Shown: in pieces, positions 19,880 to 29,999 of the stretch
Layout of the letters: each line of letters begins with the position of its first letter
How positions within the stretch are numbered: the first letter of the stretch is position 1
Assembly: GCA_009701185.1 (NCBI GenBank)
Contig: WLKQ01000003.1
Span: 1-58,105 of the forward strand
Reading direction: 5' to 3'
DNA from: Actinomycetota bacterium
Lineage (GTDB): Bacteria > Actinomycetota > Actinomycetes > Nanopelagicales > Nanopelagicaceae
DNA: 58,105 bases
Program-made: the position numbers and the translations under genes
The notes under the pieces: model-generated
The model's database searches: none
What the model was told of the DNA's origin: nothing
Seen by the model: only the letters and a program-made list of their open reading frames with translations

Positions 19880-20601
19880 TGCGATGCAATCACTAAAGCT
19901 TCTTGTAGCGTGAATGCACCGGCGTATAGAGCTTTACCCACAATGGCGCCTTCAATTCCTAATGTACGAATTGCTGCAAGTGCAGAAATATCTGCAAGTG
20001 AGGAAATTCCACCGCTTGCTATCACTGGTTTCTTAGTTGCCGCACATACGCTTCGGAGAAGTTCAATATTTGGGCCTTGAAGAGTTCCATCCTTAGTCAC
20101 ATCAGTGACAACATAGCGTGCGCAACCATCTCTATCTAGACGATCAATTGTCTCAAAGAGTTCACCGCCTTCTTCAGTCCAACCGCGCGCTGCCAAAGTA
20201 TGTCCACGGACATCTAATCCAACGGCAACTAAATCACCATATGTTGCAATAACTTTTGCGGTCCATTGGGGATCTTCTAAAGCGGCAGTTCCCAAATTGA
20301 TTCGAGTACAGCCGGTGGCGATTGCGCGTTGCAGGGATTCGTCATCTCGAATTCCACCAGAGAGTTCGACATTAATATCTAGCTTTCCAACAACTTCCGC
20401 CAATAGTGCGGCGTTATCCCCCCGGCCGAAAGCGGCATCGAGATCTACTAAATGAATCCACTCCGCGCCTGCTGCCTGAAACTCTAGCGCTGCATCCAAT
20501 GGGGTTCCATAGATGCTTTCTTGCGAAAGTTCACCTTGTACCAAGCGAACGGCACGTCCATCTTTAACATCTACTGCTGGCAATAACTCTAAGTAATTCA
20601 T
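19876..20601 (-). CDS. priA: Phosphoribosyl isomerase, probably bifunctional PriA (HisA/TrpF)
   Basis: Isomerises ProFAR in histidine synthesis, and in most actinobacteria also PRA in tryptophan synthesis. It has 241 residues. It resembles PriA closely: [19 protein letters not shown] at the N-terminus, [29 protein letters not shown] and [13 protein letters not shown]. The stretch [13 protein letters not shown] near residue 140 keeps the Arg and Trp of the PriA loop that handles PRA. No trpF occurs in the adjacent trp genes, which agrees with a dual role. ATGA overlaps link it to hisH and hisF. Confidence 0.92.
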   Translation of the reverse strand: MNYLELLPAVDVKDGRAVRLVQGELSQESIYGTPLDAALEFQAAGAEWIHLVDLDAAFGRGDNAALLAEVVGKLDINVELSGGIRDDESLQRAIATGCTRINLGTAALEDPQWTAKVIATYGDLVAVGLDVRGHTLAARGWTEEGGELFETIDRLDRDGCARYVVTDVTKDGTLQGPNIELLRSVCAATKKPVIASGGISSLADISALAAIRTLGIEGAIVGKALYAGAFTLQEALVIASQ

Positions 20602-21200
20602 AGCGAGTTACTCCAATTCTTAATAAGGGCCAAGCCCGCACTTCCAGATTTCTCGGGATGAAATTGTGTCGCACTGACATATCCATCTTCAACGGCGGCG
20701 AGAAACCGTTCGCCGTGAGTGGTCCAGCTTTGATACTTTCCAACCTCTTTTTTTGCTGCATAGGAATGTACGAAATAAAAAGATTCATCCTCTATGCCAT
20801 TAAATAAGACGGAGTCCTTTGCAGTCTCAACGCTATTCCAACCCATGTGCGGAAGAATGGGGGCATTAATTTTTGAAACAGTCGCATCCCAAATGCCGAC
20901 TCCAGAGTGAGGCGTCCCATCTGCGTGTTCATTGCCATGTGAAAAAAGAATCTGCATTCCAATACAAATACCCAAAACTGAACGTTCACTGGAAACTCGT
21001 TTGCGAATAATCTCTGAACCATTAATAGCATTTAAGCCATTCATACATGCAGCAAATGCACCCACACCTGGAACAACAAGACCGTCGGCTTCAAATGCAA
21101 CGTTGGCATCTGATGTAACAACTACATCATGACCAGAGGTTGCAAATGCACGTTCGGCAGAGCGTAGATTTCCAGATCCGTAGTCAAGAATTGCAATCAA
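20598..21200 (-). CDS. hisH: Imidazole glycerol phosphate synthase, glutaminase subunit
   Basis: Class I glutamine amidotransferase that feeds ammonia to HisF. It has 200 residues. Nucleophile C79 is in [13 protein letters not shown]; the oxyanion region [15 protein letters not shown] is near residue 42, and the catalytic His/Glu pair is in [11 protein letters not shown] near residue 181. The start is TTG, overlapping the hisB stop by 4 bp (TTGA). No ATG would give the conserved [14 protein letters not shown]-terminus. Confidence 0.96.
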   Translation of the reverse strand: MIAILDYGSGNLRSAERAFATSGHDVVVTSDANVAFEADGLVVPGVGAFAACMNGLNAINGSEIIRKRVSSERSVLGICIGMQILFSHGNEHADGTPHSGVGIWDATVSKINAPILPHMGWNSVETAKDSVLFNGIEDESFYFVHSYAAKKEVGKYQSWTTHGERFLAAVEDGYVSATQFHPEKSGSAGLALIKNWSNSL

Positions 21201-21790
21201 AGAGAGCCCTTAGTTGAGGGAATCCCTGCGACTCGCCCATCGAGGGAGACCGCATCACGTAGAGCACGTGCGACAGCTTTGAACTGTGCTTCAAATACGT
21301 GGTGCGCATTTCGGCCTTCAAGCACACGAATGTGAAGTGCAATATGTGCTTCAGCGACAATTGATTCCCAAATGTGCTTGCCTAGTGTCGTATCGAAGGT
21401 GCCGATGAGTTCAACAATCTCTGGTTGGCGATGAACTAAATAAGGGCGTCCAGATAGATCAACAGCGGCTTGAACTAAAACTTCATCCAAAGGAACCATG
21501 GAATCACCGAAGCGACGAATGCCTGCCTTATCCCCCAAAGCTTCGCGGAGTGCTTGCCCAAATGCCAATGACGTATCTTCAACACTGTGATGGGAGTCAA
21601 CATCGATATCACCGGTTGTTTTAACAGTGAGATCAAAACCGGAATGCTTTCCAAGTTGCGACATCATGTGATCAAAAAATGGAACACCGGTACTCACATC
21701 GATCACGCCTTGTCCGTCGAGATTGAGCTCAACTAAAACATGTGATTCTTTAGTTTCTCTTTCAATGCGTGCGCTTCTCATGGTGCTCAC
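21197..21790 (-). CDS. hisB: Imidazoleglycerol-phosphate dehydratase
   Basis: Dehydrates IGP to imidazole acetol phosphate; monofunctional, with no phosphatase domain. It has 197 residues. The Mn-binding His motifs are FFDHMMSQLGKHSGFDL near residue 39, DSHHSVEDTSLAFGQAL near residue 66, and HIALHIRVLEGRNAHHVFEA near residue 149. The reported start is GTG at 21790, three bases after hisC; an ATG three codons downstream is an alternative with a closer purine-rich stretch. Confidence 0.95.
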   Translation of the reverse strand: MSTMRSARIERETKESHVLVELNLDGQGVIDVSTGVPFFDHMMSQLGKHSGFDLTVKTTGDIDVDSHHSVEDTSLAFGQALREALGDKAGIRRFGDSMVPLDEVLVQAAVDLSGRPYLVHRQPEIVELIGTFDTTLGKHIWESIVAEAHIALHIRVLEGRNAHHVFEAQFKAVARALRDAVSLDGRVAGIPSTKGSL

Positions 21791-21793
21791 TTT

Positions 21794-22879
21794 CTATAAC
21801 AGTTGCTGTAGGGCCTGAATAAAGCGTTGATTCTCGGCCTCATTGCCGATTGTGACTCGTAGATAGCCTGATAATCCCACATCTCTAATCAGAACACCCT
21901 TTTCTAGAAGGCCCGCCCAGAGTTGTGGCGCACTGGCACTAAAACCAGTGAAGAGTAAGAAATTTGCGCTGCTTGGCAGGGTGGTTAAGCCGAGTGCCTG
22001 GAGGGATTTCACCATGGACTCACGTGCACTGACTAGTGAATTAACTCCAGCCAACAGTTCAATGCGGTGATCGAGTGCAACTTGCGCAGCAGCTTGAGTC
22101 AAAGCACTTAAGTGATACGGCAAACGAACTAACATCATCGATTCAACGACATGTGTATCGGCAACTAAATAGCCTAGACGTGCTCCGGCAAAGGCAAATG
22201 CTTTGCTCATCGTGCGAATCACAACCACCTGAGGCTTGCTTGAAACCAGAGTTGTGGCTGAAATTTCTTGTGAGAATTCCGCATAAGCCTCGTCGACTAT
22301 CAATAAGCCACCACAACGTGAGACTTCATCGGCTAGGACGTTAATGTCAGCCAATTCGATTGAATCTCCAGTTGGATTATTAGGAGTCGTGATAAAAGTT
22401 AATTGTGGTTTAAATTCTCGGATCGATTGAACTGCTAAATCTAAATTAAAAGTTAGATCACTATTTCTTGAACCGTCAATCCATTTCGTGCCGGTAACTT
22501 TTGCAATTAAGGGATGCATTGAATACGAAGGAGTAAAACCGAGTGCAACTCCTTCGCCAAATGCCAAGAAGAGCGATTGAATAATTTCATTACTTCCATT
22601 TGCCGCCCAAATATTTTTCGACTCCAGCGACGTCATTGAGCGTTCATTAATATACGTTGCTAGCTTTGAGCGCAAAACTTCAGCATCACGATCAGGATAG
22701 CGATTGAGTGTAGAAGCAACTTTTGCAACAGCCTGTGTTATCGCCTTTTGCAGATCTTCTGATGGAGGATATGGATTTTCATTTGTATTAAGCGCTGCAT
22801 CTGCAGGAATTTGAGGTGCACCGTAGGGAGTCAGTGGTTGCAAGTCTTTGCGTAAAGGTAACCACGTTGGCCAACTCAT
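21794..22879 (-). CDS. hisC: Histidinol-phosphate aminotransferase
   Basis: PLP-dependent fold type I enzyme converting imidazole acetol phosphate to histidinol phosphate. It has 361 residues. [14 protein letters not shown] is near residue 30, [15 protein letters not shown] near residue 165, VDEAYAEFS near residue 194, and the Schiff-base lysine is in [18 protein letters not shown] near residue 228. [14 protein letters not shown] is at the C-terminus. ATGA overlap with hisD. Confidence 0.95.
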   Translation of the reverse strand: MSWPTWLPLRKDLQPLTPYGAPQIPADAALNTNENPYPPSEDLQKAITQAVAKVASTLNRYPDRDAEVLRSKLATYINERSMTSLESKNIWAANGSNEIIQSLFLAFGEGVALGFTPSYSMHPLIAKVTGTKWIDGSRNSDLTFNLDLAVQSIREFKPQLTFITTPNNPTGDSIELADINVLADEVSRCGGLLIVDEAYAEFSQEISATTLVSSKPQVVVIRTMSKAFAFAGARLGYLVADTHVVESMMLVRLPYHLSALTQAAAQVALDHRIELLAGVNSLVSARESMVKSLQALGLTTLPSSANFLLFTGFSASAPQLWAGLLEKGVLIRDVGLSGYLRVTIGNEAENQRFIQALQQLL

Positions 22880-24186
22880 GGAGTCTGCTCCAAACGAACA
22901 AGCATTGCCTCTCCATGGGCTGGTAAGTCCTCAGAGTTAGCAAGAGTCACAACAGTTGGCACTAAATCACTAAAAGCGCGCTTGCTGTACTCAATAAAAT
23001 GAAGCCCGCGTAAGAAACTTTGGACTGAAAGTCCACTGGAGTGACAAGCGCACCCCCCTGTAGGTAATACATGGTTTGATCCCGCTGAATAGTCACCGAG
23101 TGAAACTGGAGAAAAACGCCCAATAAAAACCGCTCCAGCGTTGCGAACCTTGAGCGAATCATTGCGTGCATCTGCAGTTTGAATCTCCAAGTGCTCTGCG
23201 GCATAGGCGTTGACTACGTCTAGACCTTGATTAATTGAATCAACTAAAACAATCGCAGATTGCACGCCACTGAGGGCTTCACGGATACGAGCAGAGTGTC
23301 GTGTTTTATCAACACGAATATTTAGTTCTGCAATAACTGCCTGAGCTAGTTCTTCGCTGTCGGTTACCAAAATTGCTGCTGCAATTACATCGTGCTCAGC
23401 TTGGCTAATTAAGTCTGCCGCAACTTCTGCAGGCACCGCACTCTTATCTGCCAGAATTACAATCTCTGTTGGGCCAGCCTCTGAATCAATTCCGATGACT
23501 CCACGTAGTGCACGCTTTGCTGCAGCAACATAAATATTTCCTGGCCCGGTTACTAAATCGCATTTTTCACAGAGTCCATCCATACCATATGCAAACAGAG
23601 CAATAGCTTGCGCTCCCCCAACCGCATACACTTCGCTAATTCCCAATAACGCACATGTTGCCAAAATCGTAGGATGTGGAAGTCCCCCACAATCTTTTTG
23701 CGGAGGTGAAGCAACAGCAATTGATCGCACGTTAGCAATTTGTGCAGGAATTACATTCATCATCACGCTACTTGGATAAACAGCACGTCCGCCTGGTACA
23801 TAAAGGCCTACACGATCTACTGGAATCCACTTCCCTGTAACAGTTCCACCATCAACGACAGTCGTTGTTTTCTCAGAACGAATCTGATCTCTGTGTACTT
23901 TTTGAACACGTTCGATTGAAATCTCTAGAGCACGCCGAATATCTGGGTCTAACTCAAGAAGAGCCTTATCTAACTCTTTCTGGTCAACACGAATTGAGAC
24001 TGGACGTACACCGTCAAACTCCTCGGCTAAGGCCAGTAAGTCACTTTCGTTCCCATTTCTCACTCGATGCAAAATTGGCTCTATAAGTGCCATCGCCTCC
24101 GCAACGTTTAAATTGGCGCGCGGAAGCTCGCTGTTGTATTCACTCTTTGAGAGAGCGCGACCGCGCAGGTCAACGGTGCGAATCAT
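22876..24186 (-). CDS. hisD: Histidinol dehydrogenase
   Basis: Zn-dependent, NAD-linked four-electron oxidation of histidinol to histidine. It has 436 residues. [20 protein letters not shown] is near residue 122, the family signature [17 protein letters not shown] near residue 214, and [20 protein letters not shown] near residue 236. The Zn ligands are in [14 protein letters not shown] and AAEHLEIQT. It is the first gene of a 15-gene his-trp-lgt unit. The start codon lies only 6 nt after a TACAAT box, so the mRNA may be leaderless. Confidence 0.97.
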   Translation of the reverse strand: MIRTVDLRGRALSKSEYNSELPRANLNVAEAMALIEPILHRVRNGNESDLLALAEEFDGVRPVSIRVDQKELDKALLELDPDIRRALEISIERVQKVHRDQIRSEKTTTVVDGGTVTGKWIPVDRVGLYVPGGRAVYPSSVMMNVIPAQIANVRSIAVASPPQKDCGGLPHPTILATCALLGISEVYAVGGAQAIALFAYGMDGLCEKCDLVTGPGNIYVAAAKRALRGVIGIDSEAGPTEIVILADKSAVPAEVAADLISQAEHDVIAAAILVTDSEELAQAVIAELNIRVDKTRHSARIREALSGVQSAIVLVDSINQGLDVVNAYAAEHLEIQTADARNDSLKVRNAGAVFIGRFSPVSLGDYSAGSNHVLPTGGCACHSSGLSVQSFLRGLHFIEYSKRAFSDLVPTVVTLANSEDLPAHGEAMLVRLEQTP

Positions 24187-24192
24187 TGTGCA

Positions 24193-24198
24193 ATTGTA
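24193..24198 (-). promoter_or_regulatory. Candidate -10 box (TACAAT) of the his-trp operon
   Basis: TACAAT ends 6 nt (TGCACA) before the hisD ATG, placing the likely transcription start at the start codon. There is no plausible ribosome site in this interval. The spacing is the same as at the VIT gene and one base longer than at the SulP gene. Confidence 0.5.
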
Positions 24199-24230
24199 AC
24201 TGCAGGAGGCGCACTCATGCCCCGCAGTTA
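24197..24230 (-). promoter_or_regulatory. Inverted repeat overlapping the hisD promoter
   Basis: On the minus strand TAACTGCGGGG can pair with TCCTGCAGTTA over 11 bp (two G-U pairs), with a 12-nt loop. It begins 4 bp after the dnaE stop, and its last arm runs into the TACAAT box. There is no T-run after it, so it is a poor terminator; a DNA operator or a weak end-of-message hairpin for dnaE are both possible. Confidence 0.35.
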
Positions 24231-24234
24231 TTGG

Positions 24235-27200
24235 CTAGACCAAGCAGTTAGGCCCCAAAATCGATTTTAGATCTGCGCTCAAACTTGGCGATGACGTAAT
24301 CAGGGCATCAATCTTCATATACGTATCACTGCCATTGTCCTTAATCTGCAAATGCACTTCACGTTTACCTGGGTGAGAGCGCAAAATCTCCTTGATGCGA
24401 TCGACAATTGGTGGAGTGCATTGGGCCATAGGCAAGGCGATTACAAAAGGACCGGTTGGTCCAGCTGAGATATCTGGCATCGACATTTCAAGGGCAGTAA
24501 AACGCAGGGCATCATCACGTCGATCTACTCGGCCTCTGACTGTAACAATTCGATCTTCTGTAAGTGACATTGAATATTGATTATAGGTATTGGCGAAGAA
24601 GAGAACTTCTAATGATCCTTCTAAATCTTCGACACTGACGACTGCCCATGATGCACCCTGTCGTGAAACTTTCCTAGTAACACTTGTGATTAATCCACCA
24701 ATCGTGACTATAGATTCGGTCTGTGCGCCATCATCTAACAATTGGCTGATTGACATATCTGTATTGGCACGCAGAACATGCTCCACACCCAATAATGGAT
24801 GATCGGAAACATAGAGGCCCAACATCTCACGCTCATAACTAAGCAACATCGCTTTATCCCATTCACCCTTTGGAATATCTAAATCGATCGCAGCAACATG
24901 GCTTATGGATTCACCACCAAAGAGATCAAACTGCCCAATAGCTTCGGCACGTTTAGTTTCAATCACTGAATCAATGGCCTCTAAGTAAATCGCCATTAAA
25001 CCTTTTCGAGTTGCACCCATGGAGCCAAAAGCCCCGGCTTTGATTAGCGATTCGATTGTTTTCTTATTACATACCTGGGCATCGACTTTTGCAAGAAAAT
25101 CCCCGAAGGAGGTAAAACGTCCCTTGGATTGACGAGCAGCCTTTATTGATGCAACTACGCCTTCGCCAACATTTCTAATCGCAGCTAAACCAAAGCGGAT
25201 GTCATTGCCTCTAGGAGTGTATTCAGCATCAGATTCATTGACATCAGGCTCTAAAACTTTGATACCCATGCGACGACATTCACTTAAATAGAGCGCGGAT
25301 TTATCTTTATCATCACGCACGCTTGTAAGAAGCGCCGCCATATATTCGGTTGGATAGTTCGCCTTTAAATAGCCCGTCCAGTATGAAACGACGCCGTAGC
25401 CAGCTGAGTGCGCACGATTGAAGGCATAGTCTGAGAAGGGAATAAGAACATCCCATAACCGCTTGATTGCAGCGGTGGAAAATCCATTGGCTTTCATGCC
25501 AGCTTCAAAAGGCACATACTCTTTATCTAGAATCTCTTTATTCTTCTTGCCCATGGCTTTACGCAGTAAATCCGCTCGCCCAAGTGAGAAGCCAGCAACT
25601 TTTTGTGCAATCGCCATTACTTGCTCTTGATAAACAATAAGGCCATACGTATCGCCAAGGATTTCTTGCAACGGTACAGAGAGTTCTGCGTGAATTGGCT
25701 CTACTGGTTTACGGTGATTTTTACGATCTGCGTAGTTATTATGCGCATTCTCACCCATAGGACCAGGTCGATAGAGGGCAATAACCGCTGAGATATCTTC
25801 AAATGAATCTGGCGACATTGATCTAAGCAATGCACGCATAGGTCCACCATCGAGTTGGAAAACACCAAGAGTGTCGCCTCGAGATAAAAGCTCATAGGTT
25901 TTCTTATCATCCAACGTTAAATCTTCTAGAACTAAATCAATTCCCTTATTCGCTTTGATATTAAGGAGTGCGTCATCTAAAACCGAAAGGTTTCTCAGAC
26001 CAAGAAAGTCCATTTTCAGAAGACCGATTGCCTCACATGCGCCCATATCGAACTGCGTAATAATTGCGCCATCGGCTTCACGGCGATGAATGGGAATGAC
26101 ATCTAATAAAGGTTCGCGAGAAAGAATGACTCCTGCAGCATGAACTGACCATTGGCGTTTTAATCCTTCAATGCCGCGTGCAGTATCTACAACTCGCTTG
26201 GAATCTGGATCAGACTCATAGAGAGATCTAAACTCCCCCGCTTCTCCATAGCGATCATCTTTTGGATCGAAGACTCCGCCAAGTGAAATATCTTTACCCA
26301 TAACCGAAGGTGGCAGTGCTTTAGTTAGTTTTTCACCGATAACGTATGGATAGCCCAATACGCGCGTTGAATCTTTTATTGCTTGCTTAGATTTGATTGT
26401 GCCGTAGGTAATAATCTGAGCTACGCGATCTTCCCCATATTTAGAAGTTGCATAACGAATCATTTCACTGCGCCGGCGCTCATCGAAGTCCAAGTCGATA
26501 TCGGGCATAGAGATTCGCTCTGGATTTAAGAAGCGCTCAAACAAAAGTCCATGTTCAAGTGGATCAAGGCCAGTAATTCCAAGTGAGTATGCGACGAGTG
26601 AGCCAGCGGCTGAACCGCGACCTGGTCCCACGCGGATACCCACCTCTTTCGCATGTGCGACTAAATCTGCAACAACTAAAAAGTAACCAGGAAATCCCAT
26701 CGTTTGCATGACTCCGAGCTCATAAGCCAATCGCTCTGTATGTGCAGGTGTTACACGAGCGCCTAGCCGCGCCGTAAGCCCACGGGCAGCCTCTTTTTGT
26801 AGCCATGAATCTTCAGTTTCACCTTCTGGAACGCTGAACTGGGGAAGTAGATTTTCACCCTCACGTAATGTGACATTACAGCGCTCAGCAATCAATAGCG
26901 TGTTGTCACAGCTCTCTGGAATTTCCTTAAACAGTTCACGCATCTCTTGCGGGGTCTTTACATAGAAAGTGTCGTTATCAAACTTAAATCGCTTTGGATC
27001 AGCCAGCGTCGAGCCCGATTGAATACACAATAAAGCTTCGTGTGCACCTGCATCGCTTTGCAATGTGTAATGGAGATCATTGGTTGCAAGAAGCGGCAAA
27101 CCTAATTCCTTGCCGAGTTTGAGTAAGTCTGCCTTTACGCGAGTTTCTATATCGATTCCATGATCCATGATTTCTAAGTAAAAGCTTTCAGGACCGAAAA

Positions 27201-27732
27201 TATCTCGATAATCACTAGCTGCTTTAAGCGCCTCCTTATAGGCACCCATACGCAATCGCGTTTGAACTTCTCCACCAGGACATCCGGTTGTTGCAATTAA
27301 ACCCTTGGAATGTTTAGCAAGAAGTTCGCGGTCCATTCTAGGTTTGTAGTAATAACCTTCAAGAGATGCCAGAGAAGAAAGTCTAAAAAGATTTCCTAAG
27401 CCGACATTATTTTCGGCCAAAATAGTCATATGCGTATATGCACCACCACTGGAAACATCGTCTTCTCCGCCATCGGCCCACTTGACTCGCTTCTTATCAA
27501 AACGTGATTCAGGTGCAACGTAGGCTTCAATACCAATGATTGGCTTAACACCAGCTTTTTGTGCACCCTTATAAAAATCATAAGCTCCGAAAACATTGCC
27601 GTGATCGGTCATTGCAATCGCCGGCATACCTTGGCGAGACACTTCGCTCATTAACTCTGAAACGCGCGCTGCACCATCGAGCATTGAATACTCAGTATGT
27701 ACGTGCAGGTGAACGAAGTTATCTTTTGACAT
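24235..27732 (-). CDS. dnaE1: DNA polymerase III alpha subunit (replicative)
   Basis: Replicative DNA polymerase catalytic subunit, 1165 residues, normal for actinobacterial DnaE1. The N-terminal PHP domain is intact (FVHLHVHTEYSMLDGAAR, AIAMTDHGNVFGAYDF). The polymerase active-site aspartates are in SMPDIDLDFDERRRSEMIRY near residue 410. Further motifs are GRGSAAGSLVAYSLGIT, RPGPMGENAHNNYADRK and SAGYGVVSYWTGYLKANYP. A C-terminal OB domain contains IVTIGGLITSVTRKVSRQG. It is 19 bp after the rluD-like gene. A second, DnaE2-type polymerase lies at 51800-55027. Confidence 0.97.
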   Translation of the reverse strand: MSKDNFVHLHVHTEYSMLDGAARVSELMSEVSRQGMPAIAMTDHGNVFGAYDFYKGAQKAGVKPIIGIEAYVAPESRFDKKRVKWADGGEDDVSSGGAYTHMTILAENNVGLGNLFRLSSLASLEGYYYKPRMDRELLAKHSKGLIATTGCPGGEVQTRLRMGAYKEALKAASDYRDIFGPESFYLEIMDHGIDIETRVKADLLKLGKELGLPLLATNDLHYTLQSDAGAHEALLCIQSGSTLADPKRFKFDNDTFYVKTPQEMRELFKEIPESCDNTLLIAERCNVTLREGENLLPQFSVPEGETEDSWLQKEAARGLTARLGARVTPAHTERLAYELGVMQTMGFPGYFLVVADLVAHAKEVGIRVGPGRGSAAGSLVAYSLGITGLDPLEHGLLFERFLNPERISMPDIDLDFDERRRSEMIRYATSKYGEDRVAQIITYGTIKSKQAIKDSTRVLGYPYVIGEKLTKALPPSVMGKDISLGGVFDPKDDRYGEAGEFRSLYESDPDSKRVVDTARGIEGLKRQWSVHAAGVILSREPLLDVIPIHRREADGAIITQFDMGACEAIGLLKMDFLGLRNLSVLDDALLNIKANKGIDLVLEDLTLDDKKTYELLSRGDTLGVFQLDGGPMRALLRSMSPDSFEDISAVIALYRPGPMGENAHNNYADRKNHRKPVEPIHAELSVPLQEILGDTYGLIVYQEQVMAIAQKVAGFSLGRADLLRKAMGKKNKEILDKEYVPFEAGMKANGFSTAAIKRLWDVLIPFSDYAFNRAHSAGYGVVSYWTGYLKANYPTEYMAALLTSVRDDKDKSALYLSECRRMGIKVLEPDVNESDAEYTPRGNDIRFGLAAIRNVGEGVVASIKAARQSKGRFTSFGDFLAKVDAQVCNKKTIESLIKAGAFGSMGATRKGLMAIYLEAIDSVIETKRAEAIGQFDLFGGESISHVAAIDLDIPKGEWDKAMLLSYEREMLGLYVSDHPLLGVEHVLRANTDMSISQLLDDGAQTESIVTIGGLITSVTRKVSRQGASWAVVSVEDLEGSLEVLFFANTYNQYSMSLTEDRIVTVRGRVDRRDDALRFTALEMSMPDISAGPTGPFVIALPMAQCTPPIVDRIKEILRSHPGKREVHLQIKDNGSDTYMKIDALITSSPSLSADLKSILGPNCLV

Positions 27733-27751
27733 TGTTGCGCAAGGTTATTAC

Positions 27752-28693
27752 TTAGGGCAGAACGGCGTCGGATAGCAACGCCAATGAGCCTGTGAGATCG
27801 GCTGGGTAGGGGGCAATAAAGCTCAGTGCCTCACCAGAAATGGGGTGGGCAAAACGCAGTTCTTTGGCATGGAGCCATGGTCGCGCCATTTCAAGGCTTT
27901 TAGCTAATACTGGATCTGCGCCATACGTAGTATCCCCCACCAAAGGGTGGTTGAGGGCTGAGAAGTGCACGCGGATTTGGTGTGTGCGTCCCGTTTCCAA
28001 CTCAACTTTAACCAGAGAGACCGCTCGATAAAACTCAATCACTTCATAATGAGTGATGGACTCTTTCCCCGTTCCCACAACTGCAAAGCGATGATCTTCC
28101 TTCGGGTGTCGATCGATGGGTGCATCAATAGTTCCAGTCGTTGGATCCATGTGGCCCTGAATGAGTGCGTGATAAATCTTCTCAACTGTACGAGTGCGAA
28201 ATGCATCTTTCAAAACAGTAAATGCTCGATCACTTTTTGCGACAATCATCAAGCCGCTTGTTCCGACATCTAATCTATGCACAATTCCTTGGCGCTCTGC
28301 TGCGCCACTTGTGGAGATGATAAATCCTGCGGCACTTAAAGCGCCGACAACGGTTGGTCCCGTCCAACCAGGACTCGGATGTGCTGCACATCCAACAGGT
28401 TTATTAATAACAACAATGTCTTCATCCTCATAGACAATCTCTAAGCCATCGATCGGCGTAAGTGGAATAGGGATTGTGTTAACTTGGGCTGGCATTAAGA
28501 CATCGATAATCTGTCCAGCGGAAACTCGTTCTGATTTGAGCATTGCTTTGCCATCAGTTGTGATGTCTCCATCTTCGAGAAGTTTGACAACTGCAGTTCG
28601 AGAAAGACCCAACACTCGCGTAAGTGCGCTATCAATTCGCTCACCTGCCACTCCCTCAGGAACTGACAATGTTCGAAGCTCTCGATTACTCAT
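27752..28693 (-). CDS. rluD: RluD-family 23S rRNA pseudouridine synthase
   Basis: Isomerises uridines in large-subunit rRNA. It has 313 residues. The S4 RNA-binding domain lies at about 16-75 (RIDSALTRVLGLSRTAVVKL). The catalytic Asp is in GIVHRLDVGTSGLMIVAKS near residue 141, preceded by IVVINKPVGCAAHPSPG. GRTHQIRVHFSALNHPLVGD is near residue 237. The ATG overlaps the lspA stop (ATGA). Exact target positions (RluD versus RluC/RluA type) cannot be decided; the symbol reflects the closest architecture. Confidence 0.9.
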   Translation of the reverse strand: MSNRELRTLSVPEGVAGERIDSALTRVLGLSRTAVVKLLEDGDITTDGKAMLKSERVSAGQIIDVLMPAQVNTIPIPLTPIDGLEIVYEDEDIVVINKPVGCAAHPSPGWTGPTVVGALSAAGFIISTSGAAERQGIVHRLDVGTSGLMIVAKSDRAFTVLKDAFRTRTVEKIYHALIQGHMDPTTGTIDAPIDRHPKEDHRFAVVGTGKESITHYEVIEFYRAVSLVKVELETGRTHQIRVHFSALNHPLVGDTTYGADPVLAKSLEMARPWLHAKELRFAHPISGEALSFIAPYPADLTGSLALLSDAVLP

Positions 28694-29175
28694 AATGACG
28701 CTTCCTTTTTCGCAATGGGAGGAATATTCCTTGCGGATAGGACTATCGAAATTGCAGAAGCAATGACGATTGCAGAATCAGCAATATTGAATATAGGCCA
28801 ATGAGGTAATTGCATCCAATCGACCACATGGCCACGCAAGAAACCAGGCTCACGGAATAAGCGATCTGAAAGGTTTCCCAGAATTCCGCCCATAACCAGA
28901 CCAAGTACCACTGCCCACCCTCGTGACGTGAGCTTAGGTGCAAAGTAAGAAATCACCACTAAGACGAATATTGAAAAAATGGATAACAGAAGGGTTGCAC
29001 TTGTTGCAAAAGAAAATGCTGCCCCGGAGTTTCTGGCAAAAGTGAGTTGAAAAAATGAACCAATAATTTTTACTGAGTCGCGATGTGAAAGCTGGCTAAC
29101 CGCCCACGCCTTAGTTGCTAAATCGAGGATCCAGATAGACCAGGCAACACTTAAGAGTGTTCGCCAGCTGCGCAC
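28690..29175 (-). CDS. lspA: Signal peptidase II (lipoprotein)
   Basis: Aspartic protease in the membrane that cuts the signal peptide from Lgt-modified lipoproteins. It has 161 residues from GTG at 29175, 2 bp after the stop of the upstream gene. A longer reading would run back into that gene and adds no family-like sequence. Four hydrophobic segments are visible. Catalytic aspartates are in GGILGNLSDRLF and FNIADSAIVIASA, with the conserved Asn and Gly nearby. WILDLATKAWAVSQL is the usual first-helix pattern. It is followed directly by the RluD-like gene, as in many bacteria. Confidence 0.93.
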   Translation of the reverse strand: MRSWRTLLSVAWSIWILDLATKAWAVSQLSHRDSVKIIGSFFQLTFARNSGAAFSFATSATLLLSIFSIFVLVVISYFAPKLTSRGWAVVLGLVMGGILGNLSDRLFREPGFLRGHVVDWMQLPHWPIFNIADSAIVIASAISIVLSARNIPPIAKKEASL

Positions 29176-29177
29176 TG

Positions 29178-29999
29178 TTAGCGCCGTTCTTCCTTCTGCT
29201 TGCAGAGCATGCAGAGAGTGGCGCGAGGGAATACTTGAAGTCGGGCCTTTCCAATTGGATTGCCACACTCTTCGCAGTTTCCATAACGCTTTGAATCAAT
29301 TCGCTCTAACGCGCGCTCAGTTTGTAAAACCATGTCACGAGCGTTGATGACTAATGACATTTCATGCTCACGCTCAAAAGTTTTAGTTCCCGCATCTGCC
29401 TGATCATCACCAGCGCCTTCGCCAGACTCTTGAATTAATGAGTCCATTTCAATTTCAACCAGCGCTAATTCACGGCGAAGACGTTCGAGCTCTTTTGATA
29501 TTTCGGTTCGGATAGCTTTGAGTTCTGCAGACGTCCATGACGGCTCAGATTCGCTAACAACAACTGGAGTTGGTGCACCCTTGATTGGCTTTAATGGCGC
29601 AAACTTTTTTGTACTTTTTACAGGACGAGGAGGTGGTGGCATCACTAAGCGACGCTCTTCGACGACTGGGACAAGAACAGGAGCGGTGACAGTTGAAACA
29701 GAGACCGTCTGAGATTTTTCATCTACCGTCAACGTTGTTTTGGAAGGAAAAGCTTTTCCTGCCGCTTTCTTAACTGGAATACTCTTGGTAGTTACCGCCT
29801 TTTTGGCGGCGGTTTTCTTAACAGGAGCTTTCTTGGCAGGTGCTTTCTTGATGGCAGCCTTTTTGGCAGCGACCTTCTTTACTGGCTTCTTCACAGAAGC
29901 CTTTTTGGCAGGAGCCTTTTTGGCAGGAGCCTTTTTGGCAGGAGCCTTTTTGGCAGGAGCCTTCTTGGCTGCGACCTTCTTCACTGGCTTCTTCGGCAT
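29178..29999 (-). CDS. DksA/TraR-type zinc-finger protein with a histone-H1-like Lys/Ala arm
   Basis: It has 273 residues. The first ~90 residues after [13 protein letters not shown] are built of KKAPA and KKAA-type repeats, like the tails of mycobacterial HupB or histone H1, and should bind nucleic acid. A Pro/Val-rich linker follows. The C-terminal ~110 residues are DksA/TraR-like: a coiled-coil stretch ([20 protein letters not shown]) and a C4 zinc finger ([14 protein letters not shown], then CMLCKQ). Such proteins may act on RNA polymerase. The start is the third in-frame ATG because AAGG lies 8 nt before it; the ORF can extend 24 codons upstream. It sits next to lspA and ileS, as in Streptomyces. 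Confidence 0.85.
   Translation of the reverse strand: MPKKPVKKVAAKKAPAKKAPAKKAPAKKAPAKKASVKKPVKKVAAKKAAIKKAPAKKAPVKKTAAKKAVTTKSIPVKKAAGKAFPSKTTLTVDEKSQTVSVSTVTAPVLVPVVEERRLVMPPPPRPVKSTKKFAPLKPIKGAPTPVVVSESEPSWTSAELKAIRTEISKELERLRRELALVEIEMDSLIQESGEGAGDDQADAGTKTFEREHEMSLVINARDMVLQTERALERIDSKRYGNCEECGNPIGKARLQVFPRATLCMLCKQKEERR
29899..29958. repeat. 15-bp tandem repeat, four perfect copies
   Basis: The unit gcctttttggcagga (plus strand) is repeated exactly four times and encodes KKAPA in the Lys/Ala arm of the DksA-like protein. Diverged units continue on both sides. Identical copies suggest recent expansion and possible length variation between strains. Confidence 0.9.

Noticed and set aside
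29176-29268. N-terminal extension of LspA
   Set aside because: It overlaps the zinc-finger coding end of the upstream gene in another frame; GTG at 29175 gives a standard LspA length.
29899-29958. Tandem repeats as a possible CRISPR array
   Set aside because: Units are 15 bp with no spacers and lie in frame in a protein gene.
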